From: Devosia sp.
GTDB taxonomy: Bacteria > Pseudomonadota > Alphaproteobacteria > Rhizobiales > Devosiaceae
DNA: 59,264 nt
Assembly (NCBI RefSeq): GCF_030689745.1
Contig: NZ_JAUYGL010000024.1
Coordinates: 1 to 59,264 of the forward strand
Reading direction: 5' to 3'
Shown here: positions 16,618 to 24,598 of the stretch, one piece after another
Numbering within the stretch: position 1 is the first letter of the stretch
How the letters are laid out: each line of letters starts with the position of its first letter
Translations under genes and position numbers: made by a program
The notes under the pieces: generated by a model
What the model was told of the DNA's origin: nothing
What the model saw: only the letters and a program-made list of their open reading frames with translations
Databases searched by the model: none

Positions 16618-17340
16618 ATGAGCCGTATCGCCCCGCCCGCCCCCCGTTTTGCCGACCAGTTCTATGCCGGCGCCCGCGCCTGCCTGCCCGTGGTCATTTC
16701 GGTGGCCGCCTATGGTCTGGTCTGGGGCGTGCTGGCGCGGGGCGCCGGCCTGAGCCTGCTTGAAGTGATGCTGATGAGCGGGCTGGTATTTGCCGGCGCC
16801 GCCCAGTTCGTGGCGCTCGACCTGTGGACCATAACCCCGGCCACTCTGCCCATCGGCCCGCTGATCATCGCCGCACTGATCATCAATCTGCGCTATCTGC
16901 TGCTCACCGCCACCCTGCGCCCGCTGTTCAAACCCGATTCGGGCGTGAAGGATGCGCTGAAGATGGCGCTGGTGACCGACGAAAACTGGGCCATGACCGT
17001 GCTCGAAATGAAACGGGGCCGCGGCAGCGTCGGCTTTCTCATGGGTGGCGGCGCTCTGGCCTATGTCTGCTGGATGGCCACCACCATGACCGGCCATATT
17101 CTGGGCTCGGTGATTGATGACCCGGCCCGCTATGGCCTCGACTTCGCCTTTACCGCCACCTTCCTGGTGCTGCTGCTGGGGATGTGGAAATCCAGGGCCG
17201 ATCTGCTGCCCTGGGCGGTCGCAGCGCTCAGCGCCATCATCGCCTCGCGGCTGGTCGATGGCAGCTGGCATATCCTGATCGGCGGCCTGGTGGGCAGTCT
17301 GGCCGGGGCCCTTGCCGACAAGGTACGCCATGTGGACTAG
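16618..17340 (+). CDS. azlC: AzlC-family branched-chain amino-acid exporter, large subunit
   Basis: 240 aa, with multiple membrane helices and the family pattern: VVISVAAYGLVWGVLARGAGL, LMSGLVFAGAAQFVALDLW, and NLRYLLLTATLRP. AzlC pairs with small AzlD to export branched-chain amino acids or analogues. The azlD start lies 11 bp inside this gene, so the two are coupled. Confidence 0.92.
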   Translation: MSRIAPPAPRFADQFYAGARACLPVVISVAAYGLVWGVLARGAGLSLLEVMLMSGLVFAGAAQFVALDLWTITPATLPIGPLIIAALIINLRYLLLTATLRPLFKPDSGVKDALKMALVTDENWAMTVLEMKRGRGSVGFLMGGGALAYVCWMATTMTGHILGSVIDDPARYGLDFAFTATFLVLLLGMWKSRADLLPWAVAALSAIIASRLVDGSWHILIGGLVGSLAGALADKVRHVD

Positions 17341-17638
17341 CCCCGAAGCCCTTTATGCCATTGCCGGCATGGCGCTGGTCAGCTTTGCCGTCAAGGCGGC
17401 TGGCCTGCTGCTGGCCAATCGCCTGCCCCGGCACGGCTTTGCCGCCGCCTGGCTCAGCCACATTCCGGGCGCCGTGCTGGCGGCGCTGGTGGCGCCAGCC
17501 CTGGTCACCGGCAGCCTGGCCGAGATCATCGCCGCTGCCGCCACCGCCCTGGTCTATCTGGCCAGCCGGAACCTCTTTGCCGCCATGGCCTGCGGCGTGT
17601 TCTGCGTCTATCTCGCCCGGCTGGCGCTCGGCGCCTAA
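17330..17638 (+). CDS. azlD: AzlD-family small subunit of the branched-chain amino-acid exporter
   Basis: 102 aa from ATG 17330, overlapping the azlC stop. Three to four hydrophobic helices; AzlD hallmarks are the early IAGMALVSFAVKAAGLL, the LSHIPGAVLAALVAPAL segment and a C-terminal YLASRNLFAAMACGV. It forms the exporter with AzlC. Confidence 0.9.
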   Translation: MWTSPEALYAIAGMALVSFAVKAAGLLLANRLPRHGFAAAWLSHIPGAVLAALVAPALVTGSLAEIIAAAATALVYLASRNLFAAMACGVFCVYLARLALGA

Positions 17639-17693
17639 ACCCGCAAACAGCCAGTTGCAGCGCAACCCGACCTGCGCTAGAGACTTGCCTCGT

Positions 17694-17777
17694 GCCCTCC
17701 TGGCGGAATGGTAGACGCAGAGGATTCAAAATCCTCCGCTGCGAGGCGTGCCGGTTCGAGTCCGGCGGAGGGCACCA
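17694..17777 (+). tRNA. tRNA-Leu (anticodon CAA)
   Basis: 84 nt with a type II variable arm. The acceptor stem GCCCTCC/GGAGGGC is perfect, anticodon stem GAGGA/TCCTC encloses TTCAAAA (anticodon CAA), and the T-arm contains GGTTCGAGTCC. CCA is encoded. Confidence 0.95.
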
Positions 17778-17868
17778 CTTTCACCTCAAGAGCGTCGTCG
17801 TCAGGCGAAGATGGGCCCGGCCAGCGTCGTAGCCGCCTGCCCAAGGTGGGCGCGGCGGCGCAGCCTCG

Positions 17869-18345
17869 CTATTTTTGGGCGATGGCGATCTTGCGTTCCG
17901 CCGGTTTCGTGCCGGGCTTTTTCGGCATGGTGACGGTCAACACACCCTTGTCGAATTTGGCACTGATGGCCGCCTCATCCACATTTGGCGGCACCGGCAT
18001 CGTCCGTTCGAAGCGGCCATAGCGGCGTTCCACGAGATGGAAGTCGTCTTTGTCGTCCTTCTTTTCCATCTTCTTTTCGCCTCTGAGCAGGAGCATGCCG
18101 CTTTGGGTGGAGAGGTCGAAATCCTGCTCGGTCATGCCGGGCAACTCGGCTGTCAGCACAATGGCGGTGTCGTTTTCGACCACGTCAATGGACGGCGACA
18201 GGAATTTGTCGAACCCCTTGCCATCGGTCTTGCTGATGTGGCGGCCAAAAAACGATTCCAGCGCAGAATCCATTTCCTTGCGAAACTCTACGAAAGGCCC
18301 CTCTGACCAGAGGCTCGGCAGAAAACCGGACGATTTATCGTTCAT
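17869..18345 (-). CDS. Hsp20-family small heat-shock protein
   Basis: 158 aa from ATG 18345 behind GGAGG. The alpha-crystallin domain runs from PSIDVVENDTAIVLTAELPGM to KFDKGVLTVTMPKKP; the ELPG and GVLTVTMPK motifs are diagnostic. It is an ATP-independent holdase for unfolding proteins. The N-terminal arm (WSEGPFVEFRKEMDSAL) is helical as usual. A stress-controlled promoter is expected but I cannot point to one. Confidence 0.93.
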   Translation of the reverse strand: MNDKSSGFLPSLWSEGPFVEFRKEMDSALESFFGRHISKTDGKGFDKFLSPSIDVVENDTAIVLTAELPGMTEQDFDLSTQSGMLLLRGEKKMEKKDDKDDFHLVERRYGRFERTMPVPPNVDEAAISAKFDKGVLTVTMPKKPGTKPAERKIAIAQK

Positions 18346-18523
18346 GTCATCCTCCATCCATGCGCGCTCACGACGCGACTGGAAAGCAGTGTCGGACCGG
18401 CCGGCGGCGATGTCATTGATATGGGTCAAAGTCCGGCTTGTGGGCCGCTCCCGGCGAGCTCTGCGGCCTGCGCATATTGGGGCGGACCACCATGCTCATC
18501 GCGCATGGCGTTAACCTTATTCC

Positions 18524-18539
18524 TTACCGGAGACTTAAC
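18524..18539 (+). promoter_or_regulatory. Near-consensus CtrA-type box upstream of porin gene
   Basis: TTAC-CGGAGAC-TTAAC differs from TTAA-N7-TTAAC at one base. A further lone TTAAC sits at 18511. It lies 57 bp before the porin start, a plausible promoter distance. Confidence 0.35.
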
Positions 18540-18595
18540 GGTTTCCGTCGCATTTTACCGGAAAGTTCACCACGCCCTTGCCCAGGAGGTCTTCC

Positions 18596-19270
18596 ATGAA
18601 GCGCCAGGCCCTTTCCGTTGCAGCCCTGCTGCTCTTCGTTCCCGCCGTCCACGCCGCCGATCTGGGTTGGAACAGTGGCACCAGCACCATGTATTCGCCG
18701 ACCCCGGCCGCCGGCTGGGAAGGGTTTTATGCCGGCATCAACGCCGGTTATGGCTGGGGCAATGTGGCCCGGCAGCCGGCTGGCGGCGCCAGGACCGAAC
18801 ACAATTCCGGCGGCTGGCAGCTTGGCGGCCAGGCCGGCTACAATATGGATATGGGTGGCTTCGTGCTGGGCGCCGAGGGCGATCTGCAATTCGCCTCGAT
18901 CGGCTATGAAGAAGATCAGGGTATCGCCGGCAAATTCAAATCCGGCATGGATCTCTACGGTACCATTCGTGGCCGTGCCGGCATGACGTTTGGCACCGTG
19001 ATGCCCTATGTCACCGGCGGTTTCGCCGCCGGCCGCGGCAGCGCCAGCGTCACAAGCACAAGCAATGTCGTGACCTCGCAGTCCGCAGCCCATGTCGGCT
19101 GGACCCTTGGCGTCGGCCTTGAAGCACAGGCCACCGACAAGATCACCGTCAAGGCCGAGTATCTCTATGTCGATCTGGGCACCCAGGCCTATAATGGCCT
19201 GCCCGGCGGCAATCAGGACATCACGCAGCGCTTCGGCGTGGTCCGGGCCGGCCTCAACTACAAGTTCTAG
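18596..19270 (+). CDS. Outer-membrane beta-barrel protein (Omp25/31-like)
   Basis: 224 aa from ATG 18596 behind AGGAGG. A signal peptide ends AVHA-ADLGW. The mature protein has the eight-stranded Omp25/31 pattern: GFYAGINAGYGWGN, GWQLGGQAGYNMDMGGFVLGAEGDLQF, RGRAGMTFGTVMPYVTGGFAAG, and a closing strand GVVRAGLNYKF with terminal Phe for BAM recognition. Such proteins are abundant Rhizobiales surface proteins. A near-consensus CtrA box lies upstream. Confidence 0.92.
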   Translation: MKRQALSVAALLLFVPAVHAADLGWNSGTSTMYSPTPAAGWEGFYAGINAGYGWGNVARQPAGGARTEHNSGGWQLGGQAGYNMDMGGFVLGAEGDLQFASIGYEEDQGIAGKFKSGMDLYGTIRGRAGMTFGTVMPYVTGGFAAGRGSASVTSTSNVVTSQSAAHVGWTLGVGLEAQATDKITVKAEYLYVDLGTQAYNGLPGGNQDITQRFGVVRAGLNYKF

Positions 19271-19323
19271 TCTTGCCCGCACCCACCGCGCCGGGCCATG
19301 CTCGGCACGGTGGAGGGTTGAAC

Positions 19324-20157
19324 ATGGGCACAGCAGGCATGGTGCGCACCGGAACGGCCGGCTGGGTTTTCGCCCCTTGGCGCGGCACGTTTTATCCTGA
19401 CGGTCTGGTGCAGAAAGACGAGCTGGCCTATGCCAGCTCGCGCCTGGGCAGTATCGAGATCAACGCCACGTTCCGCGCCAACCAGAAGCCGGCCAGCTTC
19501 GCCAAATGGGGTGAGCAGACCCGCACGGGCTTTGTGTTTTCCATCAAGGGCCCGCAGCTGGTCACCCATATCAGGCGGCTGCAGCACTGCGAGATCGAGC
19601 TCGCCAATTTCTTCGCTTCCGGCCCCCTGGCCCTGGGCAGCAAACTCGGCCCCTTTATCTGGCAATTGCCGCCCAGCCTGAGTTTTGACGCAGCAGTGCT
19701 GGGCGATTTTCTTGACCTGCTGCCCAAGACCATTCCCGACTATGTGGCGCTGGCCGGCAAGTCGGATGGGCGGCTCAAGAGCGATCCCTATCTGCAGGCC
19801 GAAGGCGTCGGCCCGATCCGCCACGCCATCGAATTGCGCCACCCCAGTCTCGATGACCCCGCCGTCAATGCCCTGCTGGCCGCGCACAATGTGGCGCGGG
19901 TGATCGCCGATACCGCCGACAACCCGCACCGCACGCTGACCGCCGACTTTGCCTATTGCCGCCTGCAAGGCCCGGCCCATGACGCCACCCAGGGCTACCA
20001 GCCCGCCGATATTGCCAGCTGGGCGGAAACGATGGGCGGCTGGACGGCAGCGGGCAAGGACGTGTTTGCCTATTTCGTGCATGAGGACAAACTGCACGCC
20101 CCCGCCAACGCCATCGCCCTGCGTCAGGCCCTCGGCATCACCCTGCCCGGCGATTGA
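19324..20157 (+). CDS. DUF72 family protein
   Basis: 277 aa with the TIM-barrel DUF72 pattern: RTGTAGWVFAPWRGTFYPDGL, YASSRLGSIEINATFRANQKPASFAKW, FVFSIKGPQLVTHIRRL, FIWQLPPSLSFD, and the late YCRLQGP and VFAYFVHEDKLHAPANAIAL. The function of the family is not established. ATG 19324 is chosen because GAGG lies upstream. Confidence 0.9.
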   Translation: MGTAGMVRTGTAGWVFAPWRGTFYPDGLVQKDELAYASSRLGSIEINATFRANQKPASFAKWGEQTRTGFVFSIKGPQLVTHIRRLQHCEIELANFFASGPLALGSKLGPFIWQLPPSLSFDAAVLGDFLDLLPKTIPDYVALAGKSDGRLKSDPYLQAEGVGPIRHAIELRHPSLDDPAVNALLAAHNVARVIADTADNPHRTLTADFAYCRLQGPAHDATQGYQPADIASWAETMGGWTAAGKDVFAYFVHEDKLHAPANAIALRQALGITLPGD

Positions 20158-20241
20158 TCAAAACCACGTTTCCCGGCTGGTCCTTGCGCCCCGGGCAGGC
20201 TAATCATTTCCCTGTCTCAAGCGTCACCCGAAAGACCTCCC

Positions 20242-20751
20242 ATGCCGGCATCACTCCTGCACCCGCTCGACAAGAAATCAGCCGGCCTCGCCTTCATTCT
20301 GGGACTGGCAACGATTTGGGGCGCCTGGATCAGCCAGCTCGTATTCGGCCTGTTCCCCTGCGAACTCTGCCTGGAACAGCGCATGGCCTATTATTATGGC
20401 CTGCCCCTGCTGCTGGTGGTGCTGATGACCTGGAACCGCCTGCCGCTGACCGTCTGGTACATTGCCATGGCCATCGTCACCGCGATTTTTGTCTGGAGCG
20501 TTTACATGGGCAGCTATCACGCCGGCGTCGAATGGGGCTTCTGGCCCGGCCCGACCGCCTGCACCGGCGTTGGTGAGGCCATGGATTTTGGGGCCCTGAG
20601 CAGCATGACCCCGGTGATTGGCTGCGATGTGGTGCAGTTCCGCTTCCTGGGCCTGTCGCTGGCCGGCTATAATGCGCTGATCTCGCTGGCCATCGTGGGG
20701 CTGCTCGGCCTGTCGATCTGGGCCCAGGCGCGGCGGCCAAAGCGGGGCTAG
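20242..20751 (+). CDS. dsbB: Disulfide bond formation protein B
   Basis: 169 aa, four membrane helices. The first redox pair is in the periplasmic CELC (Cys40, Cys43) and the second pair is Cys107 and Cys128 in the next periplasmic loop. DsbB re-oxidises DsbA and passes electrons to quinone. The EQRMAYYYG after the first pair is the usual quinone-side motif. Its stop overlaps that of the convergent parE-like gene. Confidence 0.9.
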   Translation: MPASLLHPLDKKSAGLAFILGLATIWGAWISQLVFGLFPCELCLEQRMAYYYGLPLLLVVLMTWNRLPLTVWYIAMAIVTAIFVWSVYMGSYHAGVEWGFWPGPTACTGVGEAMDFGALSSMTPVIGCDVVQFRFLGLSLAGYNALISLAIVGLLGLSIWAQARRPKRG

Positions 20752-21044
20752 TCGCCGAGGGCCCGCTCAATATCCATCGCCGTCGACAGAATGCGCAGGA
20801 CCTGAACCCGGTCCTCTGCCACGGCATGAAGGATGGCATATCGGCCATGCGGCCGACGACGGATGGCCTGCCTTTCAAAGCCAGGCAGGACCGGATAGCG
20901 CCGAGCCCGATCGGCCAGACCCTCGCACGCCTCTTGCAACTCGTCGACAAAGCTGAAGGCTCGATCGGGATTGTCGGCGGCGATATAGAGCGCGATATCG
21001 AGCAAGTCGCTTTCGGCCTGCTCGGACAGTTCCACTCGGATCAC
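20748..21044 (-). CDS. parE: ParE/RelE-family toxin
   Basis: 98 aa. It begins VELSEQAESDLLDIALYIA and ends DRVQVLRILSTAMD, the ParE plan with the conserved RARRYPVLPGFERQAIRRRPHGRYAILH core. ParE toxins inhibit DNA gyrase. The antitoxin overlaps upstream by 4 bp (ATGA), the normal order antitoxin-toxin. A RelE-type ribonuclease activity is less likely given the fold motif. Confidence 0.88.
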   Translation of the reverse strand: MIRVELSEQAESDLLDIALYIAADNPDRAFSFVDELQEACEGLADRARRYPVLPGFERQAIRRRPHGRYAILHAVAEDRVQVLRILSTAMDIERALGD

Positions 21045-21304
21045 GACGCCTTCTTGGCCGCCGCTTCCTCTATGCGTTTTCGAACCCGCTTAAACACCTC
21101 ATCGGCGGAATGGACCCGACCGGCATCGATGTCGTCCTGCCCCACCTGAATTTTAGCGGCGAGTTCGCGAAATCGCGCCTCGCGCTCCTGCACCAGGCGC
21201 ACGCCTTCGCGCAGCACTTCGCTTTTGGAATTATAGCGGCCGGTCGCGACGAGCTCGCTGACCGCCTGTTCAAGGGCTTCGCCCAGTTCTGCACTGATCG
21301 CCAT
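21041..21304 (-). CDS. parD: ParD-family antitoxin
   Basis: 87 aa from ATG 21304 behind GGAGG. The N-terminal ribbon-helix-helix ISAELGEALEQAVSELVATGRYNSKSEVLREGVRLVQERE is diagnostic of ParD; the C-terminal helix (DEVFKRVRKRIEE) would wrap the toxin. It neutralises the downstream ParE and represses its own promoter, probably at the palindrome 21329-21345. Confidence 0.9.
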   Translation of the reverse strand: MAISAELGEALEQAVSELVATGRYNSKSEVLREGVRLVQEREARFRELAAKIQVGQDDIDAGRVHSADEVFKRVRKRIEEAAAKKAS

Positions 21305-21328
21305 GAAGTGACCTCCGGAATGCGCCAA

Positions 21329-21345
21329 CCAATAATAGTTATTGG
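21329..21345. promoter_or_regulatory. Palindromic operator of parDE
   Basis: CCAATAATAGTTATTGG is a perfect 7-3-7 palindrome 25 bp upstream of parD, AT-rich against the local background. Ribbon-helix-helix antitoxins bind such sites. Confidence 0.6.
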
Positions 21346-21366
21346 CAGGCTTGCCGGCAAGGGACC

Positions 21367-21924
21367 CTAGGGCTCGAGCTCGATGTCCCAGTATAGATAA
21401 TCCAGCCAGCTCTGGTGCAGATGATTGGGCGGGAAGGCCCGGCCATTATTGTGCAGATCATGCACGCTGGGATGGTAGGGCGCCTGATGGGGAAACATGC
21501 GGATCTCGCTCGGCATCCGGTTGGCCTTGCGCAGATTGCACGGCGCGCAGGCGGCCACCACGTTCTCCCAGGTCGTCTGTCCGCCCTTGGAACGGGGAAT
21601 GACATGGTCAAAGGTCAGATCTTCGCGCGAGCCGCAATACTGGCAGGTGAAGCGATCGCGCAGGAAGACGTTGAAGCGGGTGAACGCCGGATTGCGCGCC
21701 GGCTTGACGTAATCGCGCAGCGACACCACGCTGGGCAACCGCATCTCAAAGCTGGGTGAGTGGATGATGGTATCGTACTGGCTGACGATATTGACGCGAT
21801 CCAGACACACCGCCTTGATCGCGTCCTGCCAGGACCAGAGCGATAGCGGGTAGTAGCTGAGAGGCCGGAAATCGGCATTCAGCACCAGCGCGGGACAGGC
21901 CTCAGGCGACACGTGGATGGTCAC
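21367..21924 (-). CDS. HNH endonuclease domain protein
   Basis: 185 aa. The zinc-bound HNH module is clear: CQYC (Cys94, Cys97), catalytic DH in LTFDHVIPRSKGG (Asp106, His107), WENVVAACAPCN with Cys126 and Cys129. The N-terminal half (ALVLNADFRPLSYYPLSLWSWQDAIKAV) is typical of a widely conserved single-copy HNH family in alphaproteobacteria whose role is unknown. Nothing nearby suggests restriction, intron or phage context. Confidence 0.9.
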   Translation of the reverse strand: MTIHVSPEACPALVLNADFRPLSYYPLSLWSWQDAIKAVCLDRVNIVSQYDTIIHSPSFEMRLPSVVSLRDYVKPARNPAFTRFNVFLRDRFTCQYCGSREDLTFDHVIPRSKGGQTTWENVVAACAPCNLRKANRMPSEIRMFPHQAPYHPSVHDLHNNGRAFPPNHLHQSWLDYLYWDIELEP

Positions 21925-22011
21925 TTGAGTCTCCCGGAAAGAGAATCGCGTAAGTCCATATCTCCTTTATACTATGCCCTTTGTGTCAGGGCTGTGAAGC
22001 GGGGATCGCGC

Positions 22012-22671
22012 TTATTTTGCGGCGACCCGGGCGATGAACTGGCTGGCAAATTCTAGCCCATCCGGGGCGATGCCATGTCCGGTGCCGGGGCTGACATGAT
22101 AGTGCACCGGCACACCGGCCAGCCGCAGCGCGATGTCGGCATCAGCACTGCGCTCGGGGTCAACCACCGTATCGGCATCGCCATGCACCAGGCACACGGG
22201 CGGTTGCGCCAACCCCGGCTGACCAAAGCCCTCGGGCGGCAGAAACGCCCCGGAGAACGCAACAATCCCCATCAGCCGCTCAGGCAGCGACAGGCCGACA
22301 TGCAGCGCCATCATGGCGCCCTGGCTGAAGCCGACCAGCAGGGTCTGTTCCGGCGCGATCCCGGTCTGCGCCCACAGATCGGTCAGAAATTCGAGCAGCA
22401 CCGGCCGTGCCCTGGTGCAGCCAGTCTGCCGGCTGGCCAGCTTGTTGCCGACAAAATCCACCGCGAACCACTGAAAGCCATCGGCCAGACCCTCACAGCG
22501 CTGCGGCGCATTGGGCGAAATGAACACCGCATCGGGCAGCACATCCTGCCAGTGGGGCGCCAGCCCGATCAGATCGGCGCCATTGGAGCCATAGCCATGC
22601 AGCAGCACCACCGCCTGTTGCGGCGCACCGCCCGATCTGGGGGGCAGCATGGGGCCGGAGAGCTTGGTCAC
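22012..22671 (-). CDS. Phospholipase/carboxylesterase family alpha/beta hydrolase
   Basis: 219 aa if started at GTG 22671, which overlaps the upstream gene's TGA. ATG at residue 8 is the alternative. Features: VVLLHGYGSNGADLI oxyanion loop, nucleophile elbow VGFSQGAMMAL, acid in LVHGDADTVVDP and His in GTGHGIAPDG, completing a Ser-Asp-His triad. Members hydrolyse small esters or lysophospholipids. The physiological substrate is unknown. Coupled to the glycosylase gene. Confidence 0.88.
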   Translation of the reverse strand: MTKLSGPMLPPRSGGAPQQAVVLLHGYGSNGADLIGLAPHWQDVLPDAVFISPNAPQRCEGLADGFQWFAVDFVGNKLASRQTGCTRARPVLLEFLTDLWAQTGIAPEQTLLVGFSQGAMMALHVGLSLPERLMGIVAFSGAFLPPEGFGQPGLAQPPVCLVHGDADTVVDPERSADADIALRLAGVPVHYHVSPGTGHGIAPDGLEFASQFIARVAAK

Positions 22672-23327
22672 AGGGCAATTCCTTCCTGGTCGCGCAGCGC
22701 CGCAAAATAGCGCCAGAATAGCAGCGCCGCTGCTGAACGATGCGGCGTCCACGCTGCGGCAAGGCCGATCATGTCCTTGATCGTCGGCCGAGCGTCAAGG
22801 GCCAGCCCATGCTGCACCGATTTGAGCAGCGCCAGATCGCCGGCCGGGAACACATCGGGATGCCCGGCGCAAAACATCAGATAGACTTCCGCGGTCCACG
22901 GCCCGATCCCTTTATGCGCCGTCAGATAGGCCACCGCCTCACGGGCCGGCAGGGTTTCGAGATGGTCGAAATCCAGCTCGCCCGCCACCATTGCCTCGGC
23001 AATCACCCGCACCGCACGAAACTTGCTGCCCGAAAAGCCCGCTCCCCGCACGGTCTCCTCGCTGAGCTGCAGATAGCTGGCCGGATCAAGCGCCCCCGGC
23101 AGCTGTTCGAAGCGGCTCCAGATGGCGCGCGCACTGGCCACCGAAACCTGCTGGCCGGTAATGACCTTGGCGATGCCGGCAAAGCCCGGCGTGGTGGTGC
23201 GTGGCAGCACCACCCCGGCGCGCGCCCGTACCGGCACCAGCCGAGGATCAATCTTGACCAGCCCATCAAGATGAAACGCAATGACCTCGACACTGTCCAG
23301 ACGCGGTGACGGGACAATTGTTGTCAT
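22668..23327 (-). CDS. DNA-3-methyladenine glycosylase II (AlkA-like)
   Basis: 219 aa from ATG 23327, close to the size of short alphaproteobacterial AlkA relatives. The HhH-GPD motif is KGIGPWTAEVYLMF with the catalytic Asp in VFPAGDLALL. It excises alkylated purines, starting base-excision repair. The N-terminal domain (FAGIAKVITGQQVSVASARAI) matches the family. Divergent from GluQRS with a 14-bp gap; no LexA or Ada box is evident. Confidence 0.88.
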   Translation of the reverse strand: MTTIVPSPRLDSVEVIAFHLDGLVKIDPRLVPVRARAGVVLPRTTTPGFAGIAKVITGQQVSVASARAIWSRFEQLPGALDPASYLQLSEETVRGAGFSGSKFRAVRVIAEAMVAGELDFDHLETLPAREAVAYLTAHKGIGPWTAEVYLMFCAGHPDVFPAGDLALLKSVQHGLALDARPTIKDMIGLAAAWTPHRSAAALLFWRYFAALRDQEGIAL

Positions 23328-23341
23328 GCTAGAAGGCGCCC

Positions 23342-24202
23342 GTGTCGAAAAAACCATCCCACCATCCTGTCCTGCGCTTTGCCCCCAGTCCCAATGGCCT
23401 GCTCCATCTCGGCCATGCCTTTTCCGCGCTGGTAACCTGGCAGGCTGCCCGGGCCCTGGGTGGCACCAGCTTGCTGCGGATCGAAGACATCGACACCGAA
23501 CGCTGTAAACCCGAATTCGTCGACGCCATCTTTTCTGATCTGGCCTGGCTGGGCCTCGACTGGCCGACCCCGGTCATGCTGCAGTCCGAACGGCTCGATG
23601 TCTATGCGGATGCCGGCAACCATTTGCGCCATGCCGATCTGCTTTACCCCTGCTTCTGCAGCCGCAGCGACATTGCCGCGCTGTCCAGCGCAACCGATCC
23701 CGATGGCGCCCCGCTCTATGCCGGCACCTGCCGGCAGCTCGATCGTGGCCAGCAGATTGAACGGCTGCAACGCGGCGATCCGGTGCAGTTCCGGCTCGAT
23801 TCGCAAACGGCACTGGACCGCGTCGGCATGCTGACTTATTCGGTCGTGGGGCCGCTGATTACCGACCGGCCACAGATCCGCTATGCCCTGCCCGAACGCT
23901 GGGGCGACGTGGTGTTGCAGCGCAAGGGTATCCCAACCAGCTACCACCTCAGCGTCGTTGTCGACGACGCCGCGCAGGCCATCACCCATGTCACCCGGGG
24001 CCGCGACCTGGAGGCCGCCACGGACCTGCATGTGCTGCTGCAAATGCTGCTGGGTCTGCCCACCCCGATCTATCATTTCCACCGGCTGATCCTGGCCGAC
24101 GACGGCAAGAAGCTGGCCAAATCCAAGGGTTCGCCATCCCTGGCGAGCCTGCGCGATGCGGGCTGGACGCCCGACGATGTGCGCCGGGCCCTGGGGCTCT
24201 AG
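23342..24202 (+). CDS. gluQ: Glutamyl-Q tRNA(Asp) synthetase
   Basis: 286 aa, starting with GTG. It is a glutamyl-tRNA synthetase catalytic core without the anticodon domain, the GluQRS plan. RFAPSPNGLLHLGH carries the HIGH-like motif (His22, His25), and the KMSKS-like motif is KKLAKS near residue 257. A zinc site is suggested by CFCSR and YAGTCR. It attaches glutamate to queuosine at position 34 of tRNA-Asp. A queuosine-precursor transporter occurs at 45017-45652. Confidence 0.93.
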   Translation: MSKKPSHHPVLRFAPSPNGLLHLGHAFSALVTWQAARALGGTSLLRIEDIDTERCKPEFVDAIFSDLAWLGLDWPTPVMLQSERLDVYADAGNHLRHADLLYPCFCSRSDIAALSSATDPDGAPLYAGTCRQLDRGQQIERLQRGDPVQFRLDSQTALDRVGMLTYSVVGPLITDRPQIRYALPERWGDVVLQRKGIPTSYHLSVVVDDAAQAITHVTRGRDLEAATDLHVLLQMLLGLPTPIYHFHRLILADDGKKLAKSKGSPSLASLRDAGWTPDDVRRALGL

Positions 24203-24588
24203 CGCTTCTGCCGGCCGATCGGCCCCAAATGGGTGAAGCCGAACCCCTCGGTTGATTTGAGACCATAGCCCAGCATCCGGTCGAACCCCGCATGGGCCAG
24301 CCACAGCGCGCCCAGTCCCGCGAGCAGCGGCAGGCCGAGGGTCGAGCCGACCGCCATCAGCACCAGGCCCAGGCCATAAAGATGGACGCTGTTATAAACC
24401 ACCGCGCCCACCTTGCGGCCCAGCCCATAGGCGGCAAAGCTGAGGTCAGGGGCAAAGAACAGCGCCAGGGCGCTCCACCAGGCCAGCCCCGTATCGATCC
24501 GGGCAAACAGCGCCAGGGCCGCCCCGAACACCAGCGCCCCCTCCGCCCGCTGCCAGAGCACCACGCCCGTCGTTTCTTCCGCTCTCAT
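24199..24588 (-). CDS. DUF4260 family membrane protein
   Basis: About 129 aa with three to four membrane helices and the family ending LAHAGFDRMLGYGLKSTEGFGFTHLG. ATG 24588 is preferred because AAGGAC sits seven bases upstream; ATG 24594 is too close to it. It follows the NAD-dependent epimerase gene by 10 bp and is probably co-transcribed. Function unknown. Stop overlaps the convergent gluQ stop. Confidence 0.85.
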   Translation of the reverse strand: MRAEETTGVVLWQRAEGALVFGAALALFARIDTGLAWWSALALFFAPDLSFAAYGLGRKVGAVVYNSVHLYGLGLVLMAVGSTLGLPLLAGLGALWLAHAGFDRMLGYGLKSTEGFGFTHLGPIGRQKR

Positions 24589-24598
24589 CGCCATGTCC

